Part shown: positions 16,801 through 24,385 of the stretch, one piece after another | Layout of the letters: each line of letters starts with the position of its first letter | How positions within the stretch are numbered: the first letter of the stretch is position 1 | Origin: WRAV01 sp050950205 | Lineage (GTDB): Bacteria; Bacillota; Clostridia; Oscillospirales; Ruminococcaceae | Assembly: GCA_050950205.1 (NCBI GenBank) | Contig: JBMNHF010000001.1 | Coordinates: forward strand, 1-60,119 | Length of the DNA stretch: 60,119 bases | Reading direction: 5' to 3' | Program-made: the position numbers and the translations under genes | Notes under the pieces: model-generated | The model's database searches: none | Told to the model about the DNA's origin: nothing | Seen by the model: only the letters and a program-made list of their open reading frames with translations

Positions 16801-16980
16801 CTAACAATCACCTTTGGTCAGGTTTTCGGCATAGCTTCGCAGATCATCCTCCGAGCGAACACTTTCCCGGCGCTGCATAATCATCTCCTGCACATAGGTG
16901 GGCAGAGAGGAAAAATACTGCTGGGCGCTTTCCGAGCGAAGCACACCGTCCAAACCCTGAGACTGCTTGTTTTTCGGCAA
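16801..16980 (-). CDS. small conserved-looking protein, function unknown
   Basis: A 59-residue soluble protein with a TTG start at 16980 set eight bases after GGAGG. The upstream in-frame GTG is part of that ribosome site. The sequence holds SLPTYVQEMIMQRRESVRSEDD and LRSYAENL, an amphipathic helical pattern I associate with short proteins of unknown function in Clostridia. The strong ribosome site, codon use like the neighbours and a trailing hairpin support it as real. It lies 100 bp after nrdJ on the same strand. Confidence 0.6.
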   Translation of the reverse strand: MPKNKQSQGLDGVLRSESAQQYFSSLPTYVQEMIMQRRESVRSEDDLRSYAENLTKGDC

Positions 16981-17080
16981 GGTAATCACCTCCGCCTATA
17001 GTCTTGGCAGAAGCAGGAAGCTTCATGCGTCAAGAAGGCGGAAAAACACCGCTAAGTCCCAAAAAAGTCCCTATCTTTGA

Positions 17081-19444
17081 TTAATTACACTTGGAATACC
17101 CGCAGTTGCGGCAGGAGACACAGCCGCCCTCATGCTCCAGCTTTTCGCTGCAGTCGGGACAAAGGCTATCGGTGTCTTTTGATTTTTTGATATTGTGGTT
17201 GACAATTCCCCGGGTAAACCCGCATTGGGAGCAGGTCTGACTGGCACCTTCGGTATTGAGGGCGGTTCCGCACTCGGGGCAGAATTTGTAGAGGATGGTT
17301 CTCGCCCCATTGATGGCGGTAAGCCGTCCGCTTTTCAGGTTGTCATCTACCTCTTTGATCACCCGGGCAATGGCATCGGGACAGGAGGTGCATTTCATTC
17401 CCTGCTGGCGGATGGTGGAGGGACAGCGGATTCCCCACAGCTGGCGGACCACTTCGTCCACATCCAGCCCTGACCGCAGCGCCACCGAGGCCAAACGTGC
17501 AGTGGCCTCGCTTTGAGAGGGGCAGCCCCCTGCCTTTCCGGTGGAGGTAAAGACCTCGCAGATGCCGAGATCATCATAATTTACCGTGATATAGAGATTG
17601 CCGCAGCCAATTTTTACTCGCTTGGTAACCCCCAGCATACTTTCGGCGCGATCCCGGGGTTTGACCACCAGCGGTGTCGCCAGAGCCTGATCCTCCAGCC
17701 CTTGTTGCTGGTCTTCCCTCTTCACCTTGCCGATGTTGAGAGTTTGGGACAGGCGGCTGCCATCCCGGTAGATGGTGATTCCTTTGCATCCTAAGCGGTA
17801 TGCCAAACGATACACCTCCGCCACTTCTTCTCTGGTGGCGCTGTTGACAAAATTCACCGTTTTGGATACCGCATTGTCGGTATACTCCTGAAAAGCTGCC
17901 TGCATCCGCACATGATGCTGGGGAGCAATGTCGTGAGAACAGACAAAAACCCTTCGGATTTTCTCGGGCAGCTCCTGAATATGGGCAAGGGTTCCCTCTT
18001 CGGCTACCTTCCTCATAATTTCGTCGCTGTACAGCCCTTGCTCTTCCAACACTGTGCGGAGCACCGGATTGACTTCCAGCAGCTCGGTGTTGTCCATGAT
18101 GTTGCGGATGTAAGCGTAGGCAAACACCGGCTCCACCCCTGACGAGCACCCGGCAATGATCGAAAGGGTTCCGGTGGGGGCAATGGTGGTGACAGTGGCG
18201 TTGCGCAGTGGAGCACCATCTCGGAACGTGCTCTCCTCAAACAGAGGGAATGGCCCTCTGGTCTTGGCCAGTTCTATCGAAGCCTGGCGTCCCTTCTCCT
18301 GAATAAAGCGCATCACCTCGCCGCCCAGTGCCACACCCTCGTCACTGTTGTAGGGAATTCCCATCCGCAGCAGCATATCGGCAAAGCCCATGACACCAAG
18401 GCCGATCTTCCGGCTTTGCTTGGTGACTATTTCGATTTTCTCCAGGGGATATTTGTTCACCTCAATGACGTTATCCAAAAAGTGCACCGCGTTTTGCACC
18501 GTCTTTTCCAGCTTACCCCAGTCAATCTCCCAGCGACCCTCTTGGTTGCGAAGCATCTGGTAGAGGTTGATGGATCCCAAGTTGCAGCTCTCGTAGGGCA
18601 GCAGGGGCTGTTCGCCGCAGGGATTGGTGCTTTCAATTTCCCCTTGAGTGGGAATGGGGTTGTCCCGGTTGAGCCTGTCCAAAAAGAGGATGCCCGGCTC
18701 TCCGTTCTGCCACGCTCCCGCCACAATTTCCTCAAATACCTGGCGGGCACTCAGAGAACCTGCCACTTCTTTGGTGACGGGGTGAATCAGCTGGTAGTCC
18801 TCTCCCTTTTCCACCGCATCCATAAAGGCCTCGGTCACTCCCACCGAGATGTTAAAGTTTTGAATATCGGCGTTGTCCTTTTTGCAGCGAATAAAATCTA
18901 AAATATCAGGGTGATCCACCCGCAGAATGCCCATATTGGCTCCCCGACGGGTTCCCCCCTGCTTGACCGCCTCGGTAGCCATATTGAACACCCGCATAAA
19001 GGAGATGGGGCCGCTGGCCACTCCACCAGTGGATTTGACGGTGCTGCCCGCCGGACGAAGGCGAGAAAAGGAAAAGCCGGTGCCTCCGCCGGATTTGTGG
19101 ATGAGAGCCGCCTGCTTGATGGCCTCAAAGATGGCCTCCATGCTGTCCTCCACCGGCAGTACAAAACAGGCGGAAAGCTGCCCCAGCTCTCTTCCCGCAT
19201 TCATCAGGGTGGGAGAGTTTGGTAAGAACTCAAGGTCTGTCATCATTTGATAAAAAGCTTTTTTGGTTTTGTTCACATCCGCCTGGGGATCAAAGATCCG
19301 ATCCGCCTCTGCAATGGCAGATGCCACTCGGTCAAAGAGCCCTTCCACCGTTTCGATTGGGTTGCCCTGCTCATCCTTGGAAATATAACGTTTTTGTAAT
19401 ACCGTTATGGCATTTTCGGTCAGTTTCAACGCTTTTTCCTCCAT
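17081..19444 (-). CDS. nrdJ: adenosylcobalamin-dependent (class II) ribonucleotide reductase
   Basis: This 787-residue enzyme reduces ribonucleotides to deoxyribonucleotides using coenzyme B12 instead of oxygen or a glycyl radical. The N-terminal reductase domain has the substrate cysteine in LSACFVLP, the loop GGTGFSFS, and the active-site segment NPCGEQPLLPYESCNLGS with the thiyl-radical cysteine. The C-terminal part adds a domain with two CxxC zinc-ribbon pairs and a Cys-rich tail (CVSCRNCGYSKC) that should re-reduce the active site. It is a single gene with its own promoter. Class II use fits an anaerobe that may meet some oxygen. Confidence 0.97.
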   Translation of the reverse strand: MEEKALKLTENAITVLQKRYISKDEQGNPIETVEGLFDRVASAIAEADRIFDPQADVNKTKKAFYQMMTDLEFLPNSPTLMNAGRELGQLSACFVLPVEDSMEAIFEAIKQAALIHKSGGGTGFSFSRLRPAGSTVKSTGGVASGPISFMRVFNMATEAVKQGGTRRGANMGILRVDHPDILDFIRCKKDNADIQNFNISVGVTEAFMDAVEKGEDYQLIHPVTKEVAGSLSARQVFEEIVAGAWQNGEPGILFLDRLNRDNPIPTQGEIESTNPCGEQPLLPYESCNLGSINLYQMLRNQEGRWEIDWGKLEKTVQNAVHFLDNVIEVNKYPLEKIEIVTKQSRKIGLGVMGFADMLLRMGIPYNSDEGVALGGEVMRFIQEKGRQASIELAKTRGPFPLFEESTFRDGAPLRNATVTTIAPTGTLSIIAGCSSGVEPVFAYAYIRNIMDNTELLEVNPVLRTVLEEQGLYSDEIMRKVAEEGTLAHIQELPEKIRRVFVCSHDIAPQHHVRMQAAFQEYTDNAVSKTVNFVNSATREEVAEVYRLAYRLGCKGITIYRDGSRLSQTLNIGKVKREDQQQGLEDQALATPLVVKPRDRAESMLGVTKRVKIGCGNLYITVNYDDLGICEVFTSTGKAGGCPSQSEATARLASVALRSGLDVDEVVRQLWGIRCPSTIRQQGMKCTSCPDAIARVIKEVDDNLKSGRLTAINGARTILYKFCPECGTALNTEGASQTCSQCGFTRGIVNHNIKKSKDTDSLCPDCSEKLEHEGGCVSCRNCGYSKCN

Positions 19445-19486
19445 CTTTCAACATCTTGCGTCTTAATAACCCTTTAAGTACCACAT

Positions 19487-19515
19487 ATTGTATCACAACC
19501 AATTTCATAAAACAA
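19487..19515 (-). promoter_or_regulatory. nrdJ promoter
   Basis: On the minus strand, TTGTTT (19515-19510) and TACAAT (19492-19487) are 17 bp apart, about 43 bp before the nrdJ start. Confidence 0.55.
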
Positions 19516-19580
19516 TACAATTTCTAATAAATATGGAAAATTTTATCTGTATGTATTATATTCTGTATGATACTGCAAAT

Positions 19581-19610
19581 AACAAAACCGGCCGCTAGAC
19601 CGGTTTTGTT
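19581..19610 (-). terminator. terminator of the yjbQ-exoA transcript
   Basis: AACAAAACCGG (19581-19591) pairs perfectly with CCGGTTTTGTT (19600-19610). It begins one base after the exoA stop codon. The minus strand reads GGTTTTGTTATTT after the stem. Confidence 0.8.
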
Positions 19611-19611
19611 G

Positions 19612-20373
19612 TTATAAGCTCAGGTCGATTTCCAATGAAACGGGGCAGTGATCGCTTCCCATGATGTCGGGGTGAATTTCGGCAGCGGTGACACGCTCCA
19701 TCAGACGTTGGGAAGCCAAAAAGTAATCCAAGCGCCAGCCAATGTTCCGCTCTCTGGCGTTTGCCCGGAAGGACCACCAGGTGTAGGCGTCCTTTCGGTG
19801 GGGATGCAGGGTGCGGAAAGTGTCCGCAAAACCCGCCTCCAGAAGCTGGGTCATCTTTCCCCGCTCCTCATCGGTAAAGCCGGCGTTGCGGCGGTTGGTC
19901 TTGGGATTTTTAATGTCAATTTCCTGATGGGCTACATTCAAATCCCCGCAGATCAGGACTGGGCGGCGGCTGTCCAGCTCCTGCAAAAAGCTGCGGAAGG
20001 TATCTTCCCACTCCATCCGATAATCCAGGCGGGCCAGTTCCCGCTGCGAGTTGGGAGTGTAGACGTTGACCAGATAAAAATCTTGGTAATCCAGCAGAAT
20101 AACCCGGCCTTCCTCATCCATTCCTTCCACGCCCATCCCCAGGGAGTGAGCCTTGGGTTTTATGCGGGTAAAGACAGCGGTGCCGGAATAACCTTTCTTT
20201 TGAGCGCTGTTCCAAATTTCGTGGTAGCCCGGCAGGTCAATTTCTGCCTGACCCGGCTGCATTTTCGTTTCCTGCAGGCAGAAGATATCGGCATCCAAAG
20301 CCTGAAAAGCTTCCAGAAAACCTTTGTTCAAACAGGCCCGCAGCCCGTTGACGTTCCAGGATACCAGCTTCAT
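19612..20373 (-). CDS. exoA: exodeoxyribonuclease III
   Basis: This 253-residue AP endonuclease/3'-5' exonuclease works in base-excision repair. Family motifs are in order: KLVSWNVNGLR with Asn9, LQETK with metal-binding Glu35, GDLNVAH with catalytic Asp and Asn, NIGWRLDYF, and the C-terminal GSDHCPV with catalytic His. The start ATG 20373 follows GGGGGAG and overlaps the yjbQ stop by four bases (ATGA), so the two are translationally coupled. Confidence 0.96.
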   Translation of the reverse strand: MKLVSWNVNGLRACLNKGFLEAFQALDADIFCLQETKMQPGQAEIDLPGYHEIWNSAQKKGYSGTAVFTRIKPKAHSLGMGVEGMDEEGRVILLDYQDFYLVNVYTPNSQRELARLDYRMEWEDTFRSFLQELDSRRPVLICGDLNVAHQEIDIKNPKTNRRNAGFTDEERGKMTQLLEAGFADTFRTLHPHRKDAYTWWSFRANARERNIGWRLDYFLASQRLMERVTAAEIHPDIMGSDHCPVSLEIDLSL

Positions 20374-20783
20374 GATACCGCTCCCCCATCCGAAATAATC
20401 TTTACCCAAAACCGACGGTTTCGGGGGCCATCAAACTCGCAGAACCAAATGCCCTGCCAGGTTCCCAGCAACAAGCGGCCGTTTTCCACGATGATGGTTT
20501 CGGAACAGCCCACACTGCTGGATTTGAGATGAGCAGGCGAATTCCCCTCGGCGTGATGAAACGCCCTGTTGTGGGGAAAAGCAGTGTCCATTCCCAGCAT
20601 AAAATCCCGAACCACATCGGGGTCTGCATTCTCGTTGATGGTGATGGCTGCGGTGGTGTGGGGAGTAAAAACAACACAAAGGCCGCTTGTCACACCACTT
20701 TCCCGAACCGCCTGACTCACCTGAGAGGTGATATTCATCATTCCTTCCCGCGGGGTGGAAAGGTGAAATTCCCGAACGGACAT
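20370..20783 (-). CDS. yjbQ: YjbQ (UPF0047) family protein
   Basis: The 137-residue beta-barrel protein carries the two family signatures: HTTAAITINENADPDV and the HN..FHHAEGNSPAHLKSS segment. Related proteins show weak thiamine-phosphate synthase activity, so the name secondary thiamine-phosphate synthase is often used, but the physiological role is unsettled. The start is ATG 20783 with AAGGAG upstream. An upstream in-frame extension crosses the promoter and is rejected. It is cotranscribed with exoA. Confidence 0.9.
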   Translation of the reverse strand: MSVREFHLSTPREGMMNITSQVSQAVRESGVTSGLCVVFTPHTTAAITINENADPDVVRDFMLGMDTAFPHNRAFHHAEGNSPAHLKSSSVGCSETIIVENGRLLLGTWQGIWFCEFDGPRNRRFWVKIISDGGAVS

Positions 20784-20811
20784 ATCAATCAGCTCCTTGG
20801 ACATGATACTC

Positions 20812-20841
20812 ATTGTAGCACAAAACAGCGCTCTGGGGCAA
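20812..20841 (-). promoter_or_regulatory. yjbQ-exoA promoter
   Basis: On the minus strand, TTGCCC (20841-20836) and TACAAT (20817-20812) are 18 bp apart. The predicted transcript start, near 20805, lies just upstream of the chosen yjbQ ATG. Confidence 0.6.
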
Positions 20842-20872
20842 AGCCGATGCAAGAAATAAGCCGTAGCGGGTT

Positions 20873-21520
20873 CTAGAATCCGATGATTCCCAGATGTTCC
20901 AGCAAAATCTTAAGGCCTATAAGAATCAGAATTAAACCGCCGATCTGCTCCGCCTTGGACTTATAGCGAGAGCCAAAGGTATAGCCCACCTTGACTCCCA
21001 CCATAGAAAGAACCAGTGTTGTGACACCGATGAAGCTGATGGCCGGTACAATCTTCACCGATAAAAAGGAAAAGGTAACTCCCACCGCCAAAGCGTCGAT
21101 GCTGGTGGCAATGGCCAGAGGAATCATTCGAGCAGGGCCCAGAGAAGCCTCTTGGGTGATGTAGAGGATATTCCCTTCCCTGGTAGCTCCTTCCCCCTCA
21201 GGAGAAGAGCTGGTGGGAATCTGACAAACATCGCTGCAGCATTCGGGGTTTGCGTAGCTTTCCTTTATCATTTTCCCGCCGATCAATGCCAACAGGAAAA
21301 AAGCAACCCAATGATCAAAGGCCACAATCATATCCGCAAAAAAGTGGCCCACCAGATATCCGATTAAGGGCATTGCCGCCTGAAAAATACCAAAGTAAAG
21401 CCCTGTAATCAGCGCTTTTTTTAGTCGAAATTTTTCCAGTGTCAACCCGGTACAGACCGCAACGGCAAAAGCATCCGCCGAAAGACCCACCGCAATCAAC
21501 AACAGCTCAAAAAAACCCAT
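20873..21520 (-). CDS. mntP: manganese efflux pump MntP
   Basis: The 215-residue membrane protein has six helices in two repeats. Each repeat carries the metal-binding aspartate of the family: GLSADAFAVAV in the first and ATSIDALAVGV in the second. A longer than usual cytoplasmic loop (about 95-125) contains CC-SDVC. MntP exports excess Mn2+. The ATG 21520 follows GAGGAG; the frame continues upstream through the terminator hairpin of the leader and is not coding there. Expression is probably switched on by Mn2+ through the yybP-ykoY riboswitch in the leader. Confidence 0.95.
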   Translation of the reverse strand: MGFFELLLIAVGLSADAFAVAVCTGLTLEKFRLKKALITGLYFGIFQAAMPLIGYLVGHFFADMIVAFDHWVAFFLLALIGGKMIKESYANPECCSDVCQIPTSSSPEGEGATREGNILYITQEASLGPARMIPLAIATSIDALAVGVTFSFLSVKIVPAISFIGVTTLVLSMVGVKVGYTFGSRYKSKAEQIGGLILILIGLKILLEHLGIIGF

Positions 21521-21597
21521 GTCTACTCTCCTCTTAGCACTTAAAATAAGATACAGCACCTCGTCTTGTTGGGGGTGGAAGCACCGGTACGCCAATG

Positions 21598-21633
21598 AAA
21601 AACCCAGACAGTCCATTCAGACTGCCTGGGTTT
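21598..21633 (-). terminator. riboswitch-controlled terminator in the mntP leader
   Basis: AAACCCAG and CAGTC (21600-21613) pair with GACTG and CTGGGTTT (21620-21633) with one bulge on each side and a six-base loop. On the minus strand five T follow. It lies between the aptamer and the mntP ribosome site, so it ends transcription before mntP unless prevented. Confidence 0.8.
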
Positions 21634-21687
21634 ACTTCTTAACACAACCACGCGCAGCCCAAAAACGCCCAAGCATTTTGGGATACA

Positions 21688-21773
21688 CGTGAGTCTCGCC
21701 CTTTAAGACAAGCCAGACCAAGAAAGGTCAGCATGTTGACTTGCCACGCTATTGCGCCGACTACTCCCCCACG
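21688..21773 (-). ncRNA. yybP-ykoY manganese riboswitch aptamer
   Basis: On the minus strand the element begins CGTGG then GGGAGTAGTC, continues with GCAAGTCAACATGCTGACC, and closes with GCGAGAC then TCACG. The GGGGAGUAG loop, the GUCAACAU strand and the 3' GAGAC strand are the hallmark conserved parts of the yybP-ykoY family, whose two loops form the Mn2+ site. The ends pair (CGTGG with TCACG) as helix P1. The downstream gene is an Mn2+ exporter, the most typical target. A terminator hairpin follows 54 bases later. The match was made by eye against the remembered consensus. Confidence 0.88.
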
Positions 21774-21791
21774 AGTGCAATAAACACATGG

Positions 21792-21820
21792 ATTCTAACA
21801 TGGCTATGAAAGAAAGTCAA
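21792..21820 (-). promoter_or_regulatory. mntP leader promoter
   Basis: On the minus strand, TTGACT (21820-21815) and TAGAAT (21797-21792) are 17 bp apart. Transcription would start near 21785, only about a dozen bases before the aptamer. Confidence 0.7.
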
Positions 21821-21918
21821 GCAAGAAAAAGCCTTTTGTAATACGGTTTTATCCAATTATCGCCTTGCATTTGATAAACATAACAAGTTTAGCCGAGGTG
21901 TACTTTTCCATACTCTTC

Positions 21919-22737
21919 TCACTTAGATTCCGGCATTTTTTCAAAGTGCTGATAATCGGGGTTGGACCAATAACCGCCCCAGGTCCATCCCCGGGAAACA
22001 AAAGCTTGGAAGCAAATGTCCCCTTCGGTGATCATGCCGGGCCTTGCTTCGCTCCGCTCCAGATACTCACCGGAGGGCCACACGCCGCTTGCCGTGACAT
22101 AGGGATTTTGCAGGGGATTGATGTCCACCGCCCTGCCGTAGCTGTGGTGGGACCAACTTTCGGTTCCGGAAATTTTGCGCATGTTAAAGCAGGATGTGTT
22201 GTTGGCCTCCATGGAGGCCATATCGTCGCAGTCAAATTCCTCAATCAGGGAAATTCTGTGGATGGGATACTTGGACTGATAAAGCTCTAGAAAGATATCC
22301 GTCATCTCCTGAGCTAGGCTGTGATGAACAATCATCTCCCCTGTTTGGGTGTTCCCCTCAAAATCCAGATGGAGCAGCTTCAGGTAGCGCAAATCCTCCA
22401 AGGGGAGAAAATCGTTTTGCTTCCAAGAGTTTCCCGTAATCCGCTTCTTTAACTCAGGTGAGAGAGGGTAAACGGCAAAGCCCTCGGCCGGGGAGTACTG
22501 GGCTTTTTCTGCCCCCTCCTCTTTGCCGGGTTCCACTTCCGCCGCCTGCACTTCTTCCGGGAGCAAAAGTTCTGTCAGCTCCTGCATGGGGGTTTCATCC
22601 TCCAAAGGAGCCGATTGCATCCCATTGTCCGGCAGTTCCCCATCTTCCTGTGAAGTCAAGGGAGCATCTGCCCGGTCACAGCCGGTCAGCAGCAAAAGAA
22701 AGCAGAGCACGGTGGCAAAGCATCTCACTTTGGTCAC
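21919..22737 (-). CDS. M15-family D-Ala-D-Ala carboxypeptidase-like lipoprotein
   Basis: The 272-residue secreted lipoprotein has signal peptide and lipobox LLTGC (Cys20), an acidic Glu/Pro-rich linker to about residue 85, then a peptidase M15 domain. Zinc ligands fit SWSHHSYGRAVDINP (His and Asp) and the late DYQHFE (His). Such enzymes trim peptidoglycan stem peptides. It lies on the same strand downstream of an SLH-domain protein gene, 52 bp apart, suggesting a cell-wall unit. The exact bond cut is not predictable. Confidence 0.85.
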   Translation of the reverse strand: MTKVRCFATVLCFLLLLTGCDRADAPLTSQEDGELPDNGMQSAPLEDETPMQELTELLLPEEVQAAEVEPGKEEGAEKAQYSPAEGFAVYPLSPELKKRITGNSWKQNDFLPLEDLRYLKLLHLDFEGNTQTGEMIVHHSLAQEMTDIFLELYQSKYPIHRISLIEEFDCDDMASMEANNTSCFNMRKISGTESWSHHSYGRAVDINPLQNPYVTASGVWPSGEYLERSEARPGMITEGDICFQAFVSRGWTWGGYWSNPDYQHFEKMPESK

Positions 22738-22789
22738 TCCCTTGACAGTTTATTTTCATGGTAACAGGTTTGCGGCCGGGACGCAAGGA

Positions 22790-24055
22790 TTACCGGTGGG
22801 TGTGTTTGTACAGTTGCCAGCACAGATCCGCTGCGTAAGAGTTGGTGAGGGCAGCCCGCGGATGAGCGTAGCCGTCATACAAATCCAGCATGCGGTAGGC
22901 TGCCAAATCCCGGTAGGATTTTACCGACCAGTCGGGCAGGGCGCCGGCGTCGGCCATGGTGAGAGGATAGCTTTTGACATCGTCAATTTTGGCGGCTCTT
23001 GCAGTGAGAACAACGCATTCCGCCCGGGTGGGAATCTCCTGCCATGCAAATTCCCGGCTGGAGGAGATGATTCCCTCCTCCATCGCCTTTTTGACATATC
23101 GCTTGTAGTGCAAGGGAATGCTCTCATCCCCCGGCAGACCGGTGTTCACTGTAGGGCTCATGGAATCGGTCATACCGGCCGCCGTGAGCAGCCACACCAA
23201 AAAGTCTGCCCGATTTCGGATCCGATCCGGCTGGAAAAAGTAGCTATTGCCGATTTTTTCCCCGGTATACACCCCCACCTTATGCAACATCAAAGCCGCG
23301 TACTGACTTGGATGAGTGGTCATATCAGCGTAGACAAGGCTTTGGTTTTCCTTGCCGATGGATACGCTGACGGTGGTCTCGGGGGAGTAGGCGCCCTTGC
23401 TGTCCACCGCACAAAGGAGAAAAGAGTCGGAACCGGTTTTGTTGTGCCATGGCCGATAGATCAGGGTCTTTCCGGAAATGGATACCTCCCCTTTTTTGGG
23501 GGCGGAAATTAGCTGCAGCCGGACAGGATCGCCATCAGGGTCCCATGCGGTGAGGTATTGATAGGCGTCAACATTTTTTGCCGTTTCTAAGGACAGGCTT
23601 TCCAGCACCGGAGGGCGATTGGCCTGGGCCAGCACCTGAATGTTCAGCAATACCGGTTCTGCCCCCTTGCCACGGGGCAGCAAACCTATGGTAGCGGTTC
23701 CGGGATTGGCTGCAGCGGAAAAGCACAGCTTATCCAGCTCGGAGCGCTCAAAAAATTCATAGTTCGTCACTTCCACTCCATCCACAAACAGTCCTCCGTA
23801 TTGGCGGTCGGGAAGGCTGGTGACGGTGATCCCCTTGAGAGAGCCTTTTTCCAGCTCCAACCTCCGCTCCAGGTCGGAAGCGGAAAATTCCAACAATCCC
23901 CCTGCCTCCACCGACACAAGGGCATTTTTTTGCTCCGGTGAGGGCCCCAACACCGAACGTATGGCAAAGGGATTTTCAAAGGCTTTTATGCTCATTGCCG
24001 GTCCGGCTAGAGCAAACAAAACCGCCAGGGCGGCGCAAAACAACTTGGTTTTCAT
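22790..24055 (-). CDS. secreted SLH-domain protein with a cadherin-like domain
   Basis: The 421-residue protein has a Sec signal peptide (MKTKLFCAALAVLFALAG), an N-terminal domain I do not recognise, a cadherin/Ig-like repeat at about 145-235 (starting NRPPVLE, with AWDPDGDPVRL and GSDSFLLCAVDSKG), and three degenerate S-layer homology modules to the end. SLH modules tether proteins to pyruvylated wall polymers. The ATG at 24055 follows GGGGGA; a longer frame upstream lacks a ribosome site. A role as surface adhesin or wall-organizing protein is inferred. It is divergent from the WG-repeat gene. Confidence 0.8.
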   Translation of the reverse strand: MKTKLFCAALAVLFALAGPAMSIKAFENPFAIRSVLGPSPEQKNALVSVEAGGLLEFSASDLERRLELEKGSLKGITVTSLPDRQYGGLFVDGVEVTNYEFFERSELDKLCFSAAANPGTATIGLLPRGKGAEPVLLNIQVLAQANRPPVLESLSLETAKNVDAYQYLTAWDPDGDPVRLQLISAPKKGEVSISGKTLIYRPWHNKTGSDSFLLCAVDSKGAYSPETTVSVSIGKENQSLVYADMTTHPSQYAALMLHKVGVYTGEKIGNSYFFQPDRIRNRADFLVWLLTAAGMTDSMSPTVNTGLPGDESIPLHYKRYVKKAMEEGIISSSREFAWQEIPTRAECVVLTARAAKIDDVKSYPLTMADAGALPDWSVKSYRDLAAYRMLDLYDGYAHPRAALTNSYAADLCWQLYKHTHR

Positions 24056-24205
24056 AGACATTCCCCCTGATGATGGCAGTAAATACAATTTCTTCATTAT
24101 TCTTAACAAAGAAAATTCCATTATCAGTAGTATTATTTACCAAAGGGGCTGAGATTATGGTGAAAACTTCCTGGGCTTTTTCTGGTTTTTGACCATTCCC
24201 CATGC

Positions 24206-24385
24206 TATAATGACCGTAAGATGATCCAGCTGATCTGTGTGCGAAAGGACTGCTTTCGGGCGCTTAAAAGAGAGGTTAGGGCAAAAGCGCCCAATGACGC
24301 AAGCATACACCCGGAAACGTCCTGATTTTAGCTCCCCTTTGAGAAAAGGAGCTGAGACAATCTTTGGCAAGGATGTGATGATTTC
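24206..24385 (+). promoter_or_regulatory. promoter and structured leader of the WG-repeat gene
   Basis: An extended -10 (TGC-TATAAT, TATAAT at 24206-24211) is followed by about 170 untranslated bases rich in pairing. Hairpins are CGAAAG/CTTTCG (24242-24258), a perfect GGGCGCTT (24258-24265) with AAGCGCCC (24285-24292) over a purine-rich 19-base loop, and AGCTCC/GGAGCT (24330-24353). No known riboswitch class is matched. The 24056-24205 part between the divergent genes shows nothing further. Confidence 0.4.

Noticed and set aside
19480..19492. NrdR-box-like sequence (ACAATATGTGG on the minus strand) at the nrdJ promoter.
   Set aside because: About eight of ten core positions fit, but no second box is seen at a helical-turn distance, and NrdR sites normally occur in pairs.
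24258..24300. Possible c-di-GMP-I riboswitch (AGGGCAAAA and GACGCAAGC).
   Set aside because: The two phrases are only about ten bases apart, leaving no room for the GNRA-capped helix the class needs, and the first lies in the loop of a different helix.
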